A stretch of 64,000 nucleotides of DNA. It comes from Acidobacteriota bacterium (lineage in GTDB: Bacteria; Acidobacteriota; Aminicenantia; Aminicenantales; Saccharicenantaceae). The DNA lies in contig JAQURD010000002.1 in assembly GCA_028749115.1 (NCBI GenBank), forward strand, positions 228,129 through 292,128. The letters are read 5' to 3'. Below are positions 34,501 through 41,581 of this stretch, in pieces (the first letter of the stretch is position 1; each line of letters opens with the position of its first letter). The translations under genes were made by a program, and so were the position numbers. A model generated the notes under the pieces. That model worked only from the letters and a program-made list of their open reading frames with translations. It searched no databases and was not told the origin of the DNA.

Positions 34501-34820
34501 TCGGCATTGTCGTTGATAATGCCATCGTTGAGATTGATTATATTAACCAGCTACGCCGCCAGGGAAAAGACCTAAGAACAGCTGTGGTGGAAGGCAGCCG
34601 GGTTCGCCTCAGGCCAATTATGATGTCTTCTTTAAGCACCATTGCTGGCCTTATACCCATGGCACTTGGCCTCGGCCGCGGGGCAGAGCTGTTGCAACCC
34701 CTGGCCATAGCCGTCATTGGCGGTTTAACTTCATCGCTTTTCCTGACGCTGGTTTTAATCCCGGCTCTCTATGAATATGTTGAAGATATCATTTTACGGA
34801 GAAAAAGCGCTCGGGCCTGA
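31536..34820 (+). CDS. RND efflux transporter (HAE1 family), pump 1, with enlarged central loop
   Basis: A 1,094-residue inner-membrane pump that exports substrates using the proton gradient. Typical RND features are the opening LSIDRPVFVLMFFLAIILLG, periplasmic porter domains, and the TM4 motif LGVGMLDDTAVVVSEN with the adjacent Asp pair used for proton relay. TM10-11 include GIVVDNAIVEIDYINQLR. The protein is about 50 residues longer than usual. The excess lies between TM6 and TM7 (about residues 487-583) and is strikingly hydrophobic (FLLWAGFKFIIYNLTNLLIFVFKLIF), so it may add membrane helices. It starts 23 bases after the adaptor and is followed after 33 bases by a second pump. Confidence 0.93.
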   Translation: MSLAKLSIDRPVFVLMFFLAIILLGIVSFSQLSVDLLPSISYPRLSVVTQYPGVAPEEVEALVTMPLETSVSRIPGLRRVESISKESYSFISIEFSWGTNMDFALLHTRERLDSVRDSLPEGCDKPVIIALDPQSQPIMTLALTGEQKLLDLKELAEELIKPRLEQVEGLAEVEITGGVEREIQVEVDPGKLANFGLKIEEVGNKIAAFNLSLHGGNIRKGKFVYSLRVAGEFQQVKEIENIPVKFTSDGGVILLKHIGEVIDTIKEREGVTRLNGRESIGLLVRKEYGANTVEVSGKAREVIDQVRQENPGINLEIISEQAGYIREAINTTIEEIIEGAILAFLTLLLFLQEWKSPLIIDTVIPISIIGTFNLLFLQNINLNLMSLGGLALGVGMLDDTAVVVSENIFRHSKLGQSLKVAADRGTTEVIKAITASVLTTIVVFLPVIYVQGVAGQLFRDTALTVTYTLLSALLVSITLLPMLASRIYRLTGLATSWPRYGFMSFKKFRLELGRRNVLFLLWAGFKFIIYNLTNLLIFVFKLIFRLVSKAIAGLGRLIAFPFKPLLAIVFRWFNRVYSRFTKGHLQTLLWALNHKSQTFYLTVLVFLLVFGLGWFLPRELMPPLKTSTYHLSLQTPVEHSFDQTQEIVAGLENWLKDKPGVNRVFSQVGLVSAGESSRPDLSVNSAEISVELKDDRHLNKMMAEARDYLARLPGLKYSVSREQTTLGEFLALSSNEISLKVKGQNLDQLRNIALDFAGQLRQLPGMVDVNPNLQQGKPQLLIRINKDNLEKYPDLSPGEVASYLVEAIRGDIATQYRELEKKYDVRVILESNSRQNIEQILNSFFPYKNSLIPIRELVSYEPVQGLNEIRRENQEREITITANLRGKKLSQVVPDIQQTIAGMNLPADYRIAFGGEREEMQTSFRSLLLAFIMSMILIYMIMAAQFESLLHPFLIMTTVPMGIIGTVILLFLTGQSINAISIIGVIILIGIVVDNAIVEIDYINQLRRQGKDLRTAVVEGSRVRLRPIMMSSLSTIAGLIPMALGLGRGAELLQPLAIAVIGGLTSSLFLTLVLIPALYEYVEDIILRRKSARA

Positions 34821-34853
34821 ATCAGGCCTGATTTGATTAGATAATTAGAGACC

Positions 34854-37800
34854 ATGAAATTCTTTATTGACCGCCCGGTTGCCACCCTGATGATCTATCT
34901 GGCTTTTCTGGCTCTTGGCCTTTATTCACTTTTCCATATCCAGTTAGAGCTGGCCCCGCAGGAAGATTTTCCTCAGGTGGATGTCGTCGCCACCTGGCCA
35001 GGCACTTCGCCTGAAGTCGTTCAAACTCAGGTTACCTCCATCCTGGAAGAAGCAGTTCTGTCAGTTAAAGGGGTAAGAAAACTGACCTCATCCTCAGAAA
35101 TAGGCAGAGCCAGGTTGACTGTTGAATATCAACCGAAAACTAACCTCGAAATAGCCAATCTGGCTTTAAGAGAAGCCCTGGGCCGGACGTTAGCCGATTT
35201 GCCTTATGGAGTTAAGCCGGTAGTTGAGCCATATGTCCCTGAGGATTTCAGAATGCGTCCTTTCCTGACTTATACGATTTCTGGCAGTTATCCTCTTCAG
35301 ACTTTAAGGGAATTAGTCAAGGATAAGCTGGAAAACGGACTGGGCTCGATTAACGGTGTTTCCAAGGTAGAAGTCAGCGGCGGGTCGGATCTTAATGTCA
35401 GAATTACCCTCGACCAGAAGAAGCTGAAAGAACTCGGGCTTCATCCCTATCAAATAGCTACAGCCCTAAGGGATGTTCTGACTGTTTACCCTTCAGCACG
35501 GATCGGGATGGGTCAGGAAGAATACCTCTTGCGGGTAGCTATTTCACCCAGAGATATCAAGGACATTGATGAGATAGTCATCACCCATCTGGGCGGAGTT
35601 CCTATTCGGATAAAAGATGTAGCTGAGGTCAGGCTGGAATATGCAGATATCTATTATCTAAACCGGATCAACAGGCAACCAACAATTATGCTCCAGGTTC
35701 TGAAGGAAAAAGGGAAAAATACGCTTCAGGTGGCCAGGGAAGTCAAGAACCGGCTGGAAGCGGTCAAGAAGAATTTGCCTTCTGATCTGATTTTCAGGGT
35801 GGTAGATGATGAGAGTGAGGAAATTCAAAAGAATCTAAATAGCCTTTATCTTTTAATTGTCACCATTACCGCTTTGATTTTTCTGATGATCTTTGTGGTT
35901 ATCCGCCACTTGCTCCCTTCTCTGCTGATTCTTTCCTCTGTGGCCTTTTCAACCATCATTTCTTTCAATTTTATTTATCTCTTTAAGATTTCCATGAACA
36001 TGTTAACCCTGGGGGCTCTGGCTCTGGGTTTCGGCATGTTCGTTGATAATGCCATCGTCGTCTTTGAAAACATTCTCAGGCTGCGTGAATCAGGCCTGGA
36101 GCCGATGGAGGCCGCGACCCGCGGGGCCCGGGAGGTATTCACGCCGATCCTGGCTTCGACCCTAACCACCATAGGAGTTTTCTTTTGCTTTCCTTTTTTC
36201 CAGGGCCGCTTGCGCATTTATTATCTACCGCTGGGCATCGTCATGGCTATCGCCCTCCTGACTTCACTCCTGGTGTCCTTTTCTCTGATTCCGGCCCTCA
36301 GTCCTAAACTCCTTTTTGTCAGGAAGAGAAAACCAGCTAAACCGGGCAGGTTAAGTGTGGACAAAGTCCTGCACTTCTGCCTCAAACATCCAGTAGAAAT
36401 AATTCTAATCGTCGGTTTGATAACTTTTGGCAGTTATCGCCTGTTCAAAAAGAACGTGGTTATCGGGGAGTTCTTTCGCTGGTATTCAAAAGACAGGCTA
36501 ACTGTTACCGTCCGTATGCCCACTGGCACCCGTCTGGAAGCTACTGATGATCTCGTCAAAAAATTTGAAGAAAAAGCCATGGCTTACCCCTGCGAAAAAA
36601 TTATCAACACCCAGGTTGGCCGGGAATCAGCTTATCTCAATATAACTTTCCCGGCTGAAATAGAGTATTCAGCCCATCCTTATGTTCTCAAAGATGAGAT
36701 GATCCGCCTGGCCACCAATTTTGCGGGGGTCAGCATCGGTGTTTATGGATTTGATCCTCAGGGCTACTATTCTTCAATGGGTAGCAGCCCCTTTTATGAC
36801 TCAGCCATTAATTTTTATGGCTATAATCTGAAAAAATTGCAGGATATTGCCGCTGATCTGGAAGCGAGATTACGCAAGAATCCCCGCATAGGAGACATAA
36901 AATCATTTACCGGAAAGTATTTCTGGGGCAATATTTCCTCCACTGAATATGTTTTAAGGCTAAATCAGCCCGCTCTGGCCCGCTACAACCTTGATCCCAA
37001 TTATCTTACTTATCAGCTTCAGAGCTTACTAGCTGGAACATTTGGTGTACCTCTCCAGGCCATTATCAGCGACAAAGAAAGATCAATCGACCTTAAATTT
37101 CCAGAGGCTGAGAATATGGACCTCACCACCCTGCAGGAAGCAGAACTCATCACCATTTCCGGCCAGCACCTCAGGTTGAAGGACCTGATTACTATCGAGG
37201 AAAAAGAAATACCGAGTTCAATTTACCGTGAAAACCAGCAATTTCAGATGATGGTCATGTGGGAATTTAAGGGGCCTTATAAGGCGGCCGAAAACTACCG
37301 CCAGGCTATTTTTTCCTCGCTCAGTCTTCCTCCCGGCTTTTCAGCTACCATGGAATATGGTTATATGATGACCGGCGGTGAAAAAGCTCAGCTTAAGTTC
37401 GGGATAATCGCTGCCTTCTTTATCATTTTTATCATTCTGGCTTCTCTCTATGAATCATTTATTCAGCCCTTTATCATCATGCTGTCAGTCCCGCTATCTT
37501 TAGTCGGTGTTTTTCTAGCCTTTGTTATTGCCGGCTATCCTTTTGATTCTTCCGCTTATATAGGTGTCATTCTTTTAGCTGGAATTGTGATCAACAATTC
37601 GATCATTCTCGTTGATCATATCAACCTCACCAGGAAAAACTCCGGCCTGGGACTCGTTGATTCTATCGTCAAGGGGAGTAAAGAAAGAATTCGCCCGGTT
37701 TTTATGACCACCTCCACAACTGTCCTGGGCCTGTTACCCATGATTTTGATTCAACTTGATAGCGGTCAGAGACAGATCTGGTCAACCCTGGCTCTGGCCA

Positions 37801-37889
37801 CTCTGGGTGGTCTGACTACTTCTGCCTTTTTTATTTTTCTGGTCACTCCTATTTTTTACTATGAGTTCAGCCGGAAGAAAAAAGAATAA
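34854..37889 (+). CDS. RND efflux transporter, pump 2
   Basis: A 1,011-residue RND permease that differs clearly from pump 1. It opens KFFIDRPVATLMIYLAFLALG and has TM4 LGFGMFVDNAIVVFEN, with one Asp where pump 1 has two, and TM10 GIVINNSIILVDHIN. A single TM4 Asp is common in this branch of RND proteins, so it need not be inactive. Two pumps behind one adaptor suggest either a mixed trimer, as known for MdtB-MdtC, or two alternative pumps sharing the adaptor. Substrate unknown; the branch handles organic compounds rather than metals, judging by the lack of metal motifs. Confidence 0.92.
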   Translation: MKFFIDRPVATLMIYLAFLALGLYSLFHIQLELAPQEDFPQVDVVATWPGTSPEVVQTQVTSILEEAVLSVKGVRKLTSSSEIGRARLTVEYQPKTNLEIANLALREALGRTLADLPYGVKPVVEPYVPEDFRMRPFLTYTISGSYPLQTLRELVKDKLENGLGSINGVSKVEVSGGSDLNVRITLDQKKLKELGLHPYQIATALRDVLTVYPSARIGMGQEEYLLRVAISPRDIKDIDEIVITHLGGVPIRIKDVAEVRLEYADIYYLNRINRQPTIMLQVLKEKGKNTLQVAREVKNRLEAVKKNLPSDLIFRVVDDESEEIQKNLNSLYLLIVTITALIFLMIFVVIRHLLPSLLILSSVAFSTIISFNFIYLFKISMNMLTLGALALGFGMFVDNAIVVFENILRLRESGLEPMEAATRGAREVFTPILASTLTTIGVFFCFPFFQGRLRIYYLPLGIVMAIALLTSLLVSFSLIPALSPKLLFVRKRKPAKPGRLSVDKVLHFCLKHPVEIILIVGLITFGSYRLFKKNVVIGEFFRWYSKDRLTVTVRMPTGTRLEATDDLVKKFEEKAMAYPCEKIINTQVGRESAYLNITFPAEIEYSAHPYVLKDEMIRLATNFAGVSIGVYGFDPQGYYSSMGSSPFYDSAINFYGYNLKKLQDIAADLEARLRKNPRIGDIKSFTGKYFWGNISSTEYVLRLNQPALARYNLDPNYLTYQLQSLLAGTFGVPLQAIISDKERSIDLKFPEAENMDLTTLQEAELITISGQHLRLKDLITIEEKEIPSSIYRENQQFQMMVMWEFKGPYKAAENYRQAIFSSLSLPPGFSATMEYGYMMTGGEKAQLKFGIIAAFFIIFIILASLYESFIQPFIIMLSVPLSLVGVFLAFVIAGYPFDSSAYIGVILLAGIVINNSIILVDHINLTRKNSGLGLVDSIVKGSKERIRPVFMTTSTTVLGLLPMILIQLDSGQRQIWSTLALATLGGLTTSAFFIFLVTPIFYYEFSRKKKE

Positions 37890-37988
37890 GAGCCGGAATT
37901 TTTAGTCAGGCCTCCTTACCTCCAGCCGCTTTAAGTTATATAATTCAAGAGCTAAATTTATAAAGACAGAGAAAAAGGAGAATTACTC

Positions 37989-39335
37989 ATGTGGTGGGAA
38001 GACAAATTAGTCCGGACTTTAAGGTGCCGCCTGGAGCAAAAACCTGGAGTCCTCGGTGGCCTGTTGACTGTCTTAGGCTCAGAAAATGCCTATGTGGGTG
38101 AAATAAAAACCATCCACATGGGAATGAATTTCATGGTGAGAGACATCACTATTTTTGCTGATGACGAGGCTCATCTCCAAAGAATAGTCAAAGCTGTCCA
38201 GACTTATCCAGTCGCAGAACTTTTAGAAGTCAGGGATGAGGTGCTGGAGATGCACCAGGGCGGCAAAATCGCTATCCGCAGTCGCTATGAAATTAACAAC
38301 ATCAGTGTCCTCAGGAAAGTCTATACGCCCGGGGTAGCTGAAGTCAGTCTGCTGATTAAAAACAATCCGGCCTTAGCCCGGCGCTATACTGCCATCAGGC
38401 ATCTGGTGGCAATAGTGACTGACGGCAGTGCTGTTCTCGGTCTAGGAGATGTCGGACCACTGGCCGCCATGCCGGTCATGGAAGGTAAAGCCAGCCTGAT
38501 GGAAACTCTGACCGGGTTATCTGCCATGCCTATTTTACTCAATACCAAAGACCAGGATGAGATTGTGGATAGTGTCGTCAATTTGGCTCCGACTTTCAGT
38601 GCCATTCAATTGGAAGACATTTCGGCTCCACGCTGCTTTTATATCGAAGAAAAAATCCAGGGGAAACTTCAGATTCCGGTCATGCATGATGATCAACACG
38701 GAACAGCTTGTGTCGTCACGGCGGCTATAATGAATATTTCCCGTCAGCTGGGCTGTGACCTGGCCCGGTGTGAAATTGGTATCATCGGTCTGGGTGCCGC
38801 CGGGCTGGCTATCTCTAAAATGCTGATGTTTTATCTTAACAAGCCAGTTCGCGGAGCTGACATTAATCCTGAGGCCAGCCAGAGGCTAAGAGAGGCTGGC
38901 GGGCTGATATCAGACCTGAACGAAATAATGGCCAGAAGCCAGGTTGTCATCGCCACGACTGGTGCTCCCGGTTTAATAAAAAAAGACATGGTCAGGAAAG
39001 GTCAGATAATTCTGGCCCTATCGAACCCCAATCCGGAAATAGAGCCGGAGCAGGCTCATAAGGCGGGAGCAGCTTTTGCTGCTGATGGCAAAACCATCAA
39101 TAATGTCCTTGGCTTCCCTGGAATTTTCAGGGGAGCGGTGGATGCCAATGTTCCCAGGATTACCAGAGAAATGTTGATTGCAGCGGCCAGGGCCATTGCT
39201 GATTATGCACCAGCGGGCGAAATCGTGCCTGACCCGCTGGACAAAGGCTTGCACCGCAGTGTCGCCCGGGCTGTCGCCAGGGTAGCTCTGGAGCAAAAAC
39301 TCAACCGGGATGACCTGACCGGTTATTTCGACTGA
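37989..39335 (+). CDS. Malic enzyme with N-terminal ACT domain
   Basis: A 448-residue enzyme expected to decarboxylate malate to pyruvate with NAD(P). Residues 1-75 form an ACT-type regulatory domain (TLRCRLEQKPGVLGGLLTVLG), which usually binds an amino acid. The catalytic part carries the proton-donor Tyr in VYTPGVAEVS, the Lys in VMEGKASL, the metal site in QLEDISAP and VMHDDQHGTA, and the dinucleotide fold IGIIGLGAAGLAISKML. It is preceded by AAAGGAG. Usual bacterial enzymes have LGLGNIGP; this one has LGLGDVGP. It appears to be a single gene, with the RND operon about 100 bases upstream. Confidence 0.92.
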   Translation: MWWEDKLVRTLRCRLEQKPGVLGGLLTVLGSENAYVGEIKTIHMGMNFMVRDITIFADDEAHLQRIVKAVQTYPVAELLEVRDEVLEMHQGGKIAIRSRYEINNISVLRKVYTPGVAEVSLLIKNNPALARRYTAIRHLVAIVTDGSAVLGLGDVGPLAAMPVMEGKASLMETLTGLSAMPILLNTKDQDEIVDSVVNLAPTFSAIQLEDISAPRCFYIEEKIQGKLQIPVMHDDQHGTACVVTAAIMNISRQLGCDLARCEIGIIGLGAAGLAISKMLMFYLNKPVRGADINPEASQRLREAGGLISDLNEIMARSQVVIATTGAPGLIKKDMVRKGQIILALSNPNPEIEPEQAHKAGAAFAADGKTINNVLGFPGIFRGAVDANVPRITREMLIAAARAIADYAPAGEIVPDPLDKGLHRSVARAVARVALEQKLNRDDLTGYFD

Positions 39336-39675
39336 TTATGTTCTATCCTGCCATGCTTTGACTGATATCTCTCTCGCTCCTTCTTCTCTGCTTCTTACCC
39401 GGTAAATCATGTTCAAAATAAACTGAATCTAAGATTTTGGAGAATCATAGTGCCTGGCCAGCTCTTTTCCTGAATCATCATCTTTAAAGTAGTCCCTGCC
39501 ATCTTTTTATATCTTTTCCATTACATTTTTGGCTAAAGAGCCAATCTTTATTTGACAAGCAGCTAAAATTCATTTATAAAAATCACGTTGGAAAGAGCCG
39601 TCCCAGGGGCAAAGATAGCAGCCAGGATTAGATGAAATATGTTATTTGATATCAAGCGATTCTGCAGGAGGGAGA
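39336..39675. other. Intergenic region
   Basis: About 340 bases following the malic-enzyme gene. It contains the promoter of the CBS-domain gene (39552-39580) and a leader of about 90 bases after it. No ORF or hairpin of note. Confidence 0.5.
39552..39580 (+). promoter_or_regulatory. Strong sigma-70 promoter of the CBS-domain gene
   Basis: A perfect TTGACA (39552-39557), a 17-base spacer and TATAAA (39575-39580). It is one of the best sigma-70 matches in the window. Confidence 0.75.
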
Positions 39676-40113
39676 ATGATCACTGTTAAGCAAATACTTG
39701 AGGAAAAAGGGCATGAGGTCTGGACAATTTCCCCGGAGGCCACAGTTTATGACGCACTCAAAGTCATGGCCGATAAAGATATCGGGGCACTGATTGTTGT
39801 TGAAAATGACCAGGTGGTAGGCATTATCTCTGAAAGAGATTATGCCCGTAAAGTCATGCTCAAAGGAAAATCTTCACTTGATACCCCGGTTAAAGGCATC
39901 ATGTCGACTGAGATTTATTATGTTGGGCCCGAGGTCACGGCCGAAGAATGCATGGCTCTGATGACAGAAAAAAGGATACGTCATTTACCGGTTATGGACA
40001 AAGGGAAGCTCACTGGAGTTATTTCAATTGGCGATGCGGTCAAATCCATCATTTCTACCCAGAAAGTGACCATTGAGCATCTTCAGAACTATATTATGGG
40101 CAAATACCAGTAA
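39676..40113 (+). CDS. Two-CBS-domain protein
   Basis: A 145-residue protein made only of a CBS pair (Bateman module). CBS1 runs about residues 8-65 (TISPEATVYDALKVMADKDIGALIVV, GIISERDYARKVML) and CBS2 about 75-135 (YVGPEVTAEECMALMTEKRIRHLPVM, GVISIGDAVKSI). Such modules bind adenine nucleotides and report energy state to other proteins. The ATG at 39676 follows GGAGGGAGA; the track start is ten codons earlier and lacks a site. It is a single gene with a strong promoter of its own. The target is unknown. Confidence 0.92.
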   Translation: MITVKQILEEKGHEVWTISPEATVYDALKVMADKDIGALIVVENDQVVGIISERDYARKVMLKGKSSLDTPVKGIMSTEIYYVGPEVTAEECMALMTEKRIRHLPVMDKGKLTGVISIGDAVKSIISTQKVTIEHLQNYIMGKYQ

Positions 40114-40140
40114 CTTTTAAATTAAATAAGGCTCTCCAGA

Positions 40141-40563
40141 CTAAAAGAGGCCGGTGGAGCCGAAGCCTGCTTCTCCGCGTCTTGTCTCATCAAGAGTCTC
40201 TACTTCCACTGGCTCAGGCATTTCAACTGGCTGGATGAGCATCTGGGCAATTTTCATTCCGCTCGTTATAACAAAAGGCATCTGACTAAGATTAGTTAAA
40301 ACGATCTTGACTTCCCCCCGGTAACCAGCATCAACCACACCGGCTAAACGATGAATCCCCTGAAGAGCCAGACCGCTCTTATCCCAGATAAGGCCAGCAT
40401 AGCCAAACGGAATAGCCATCTGCAGGCCAGTCGGAACAGCCATTGTTTCCCCCGGGCCTATGGTCATCGTTTGACAGGAAAAAAGATCCAGGCCAGCGTC
40501 ACCCGGATGATTGAAAACCGGCATCCTGGCTGCCTGATTTATTCTTTTGACTAAAATTTTCAT
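40141..40563 (-). CDS. dut: dUTP diphosphatase (dUTPase)
   Basis: A 140-residue trimeric dUTPase converting dUTP to dUMP and pyrophosphate, which keeps uracil out of DNA and feeds dTTP synthesis. All five motifs are visible: DAGLDLFS (22-29), WDKSGLA (60-66, in place of the more common PRSGLA), GVVDAGYRGEV with catalytic D78, the NLSQMPFVI strand, and RGEAGFGSTG at the C terminus. It begins 11 bases after nrdG with AAAAGGAG before the ATG and is the last gene of the nrdD-glutaredoxin-nrdG-dut operon. Its place there ties dUTP removal to deoxynucleotide production. Confidence 0.95.
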   Translation of the reverse strand: MKILVKRINQAARMPVFNHPGDAGLDLFSCQTMTIGPGETMAVPTGLQMAIPFGYAGLIWDKSGLALQGIHRLAGVVDAGYRGEVKIVLTNLSQMPFVITSGMKIAQMLIQPVEMPEPVEVETLDETRRGEAGFGSTGLF

Positions 40564-40574
40564 TTTTTCTCCTT

Positions 40575-41273
40575 TTAAATCCCTTCTACCCTGACCTCGT
40601 CAAAGTAGGGCTGAAGAAGCTCAGCCCAGGCTGAGAGCTGTTCGGGCGGGTAGGGCTTGATTTTTGAATAGTCAGGATCAATTGTCCTTTGCGGGAAAAA
40701 TTGCTGAAGCTGGAAGGCTCTGGCCCCTTTTAACCAGCCACCTATAGTCAGTAAATCTTCTTCCTGGTGGAGGCCAGGCACAACTGTTGTTCTAAAAACA
40801 TAGTCGAGCCGGGAATTTTCTATAATCCTGACGCTTTCCTCGATTTTTCCGACATCAACGGCCGCTTTAACCACTTCCGGATAGCGGTTCAGAGGTGCCT
40901 TTATATCCATAGCCACAGCATCTACCAGACCTTCTTTAATAAGCTGGTCGAGCTTGTCCGGAAAGCTGCCATTGGTATCAATTTTTAATTTATAACCGCG
41001 ATCTTTAATTATTCTGGCCAGAACTTCCAGGTCATCATGAAGAAGCGGCTCGCCTCCACTCAGGCATAACCCATCGAGCCAGCCCTGCCTTGAATCAAGG
41101 TAGCTCAGAAAAAAGTTCAGGTCAAAGTCTGGCAGGCTCTCAGGATGCAGAACCAGGTCGGCATTATGACAGAAAGGGCAGCGGAAATTACAGCCGGGTA
41201 AAAAGACAGTTGAAGAGATATGCCCCGGAAAATCCTTCGAGGCAAACTTTTCTAAGCCCTTGATTTCAACCAC
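40575..41273 (-). CDS. nrdG: Anaerobic ribonucleotide reductase activating protein (radical SAM)
   Basis: A 232-residue radical-SAM activase that installs the glycyl radical on NrdD. The [4Fe-4S] cysteines C28, C32 and C35 are in PGCNFRCPFCHN, followed by the glycine-rich SAM motif SGGEPLLHDD and later TNGSFPDKL. Length and sequence fit the PflA-like NrdG branch. It starts at a GTG inside the end of the glutaredoxin gene (22-base overlap), with TGAGGAG eight bases upstream. nrdD is two genes upstream in the same operon. Confidence 0.93.
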   Translation of the reverse strand: MVEIKGLEKFASKDFPGHISSTVFLPGCNFRCPFCHNADLVLHPESLPDFDLNFFLSYLDSRQGWLDGLCLSGGEPLLHDDLEVLARIIKDRGYKLKIDTNGSFPDKLDQLIKEGLVDAVAMDIKAPLNRYPEVVKAAVDVGKIEESVRIIENSRLDYVFRTTVVPGLHQEEDLLTIGGWLKGARAFQLQQFFPQRTIDPDYSKIKPYPPEQLSAWAELLQPYFDEVRVEGI

Positions 41274-41518
41274 TCCTCGAGCTCCTCAGGCAAATTCAAA
41301 GCCCTGGCCGGCACACCATTTTCTTCAATAATCAAGGTAGGAATAATGACCGCGCCTGATTTATCCCGGTGCAGAATCTTAATATAATCTCTGATCTTAG
41401 ACCGGCCCTCTTTGGTGCTGACATCATATTCTACAGCCTCAAGCTGGCTGGCCCGAATAAATCCCTTTAACCTGTCACATTTAGAACAACCAGGAAGTGT
41501 GAACATTAGAAAATCCAT
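41252..41518 (-). CDS. Glutaredoxin-like protein of the anaerobic RNR operon
   Basis: An 88-residue thioredoxin-fold protein with the redox pair CSKC (C11, C14) after a first beta strand MDFLMFTLPG, and the cis-Pro in VIIPTLIIEENG. It is similar in size to NrdH/glutaredoxin-3-like proteins and lies between nrdD and nrdG, so it probably supplies reducing equivalents to NrdD or helps nrdG; that role is inferred from position. Start supported by AGAGGAGC. Its end overlaps nrdG by 22 bases. Confidence 0.85.
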   Translation of the reverse strand: MDFLMFTLPGCSKCDRLKGFIRASQLEAVEYDVSTKEGRSKIRDYIKILHRDKSGAVIIPTLIIEENGVPARALNLPEELEEWLKSRA

Positions 41519-41581
41519 CTTTTGCTCCTCTTTTATCTTTAAAATTTATCACGTATCTAAAAATTGCTTTTTGATTCTTAA

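Noticed and set aside
34854-37889. Loss of the Asp pair in TM4 of RND pump 2
   Set aside because: A single Asp (VDN) is common in this branch, so loss of function is not implied.
40141-40563. Unusual dUTPase motif 2 (WDKSGLA)
   Set aside because: To my knowledge this form occurs in other bacterial and archaeal dUTPases; all other motifs are standard.
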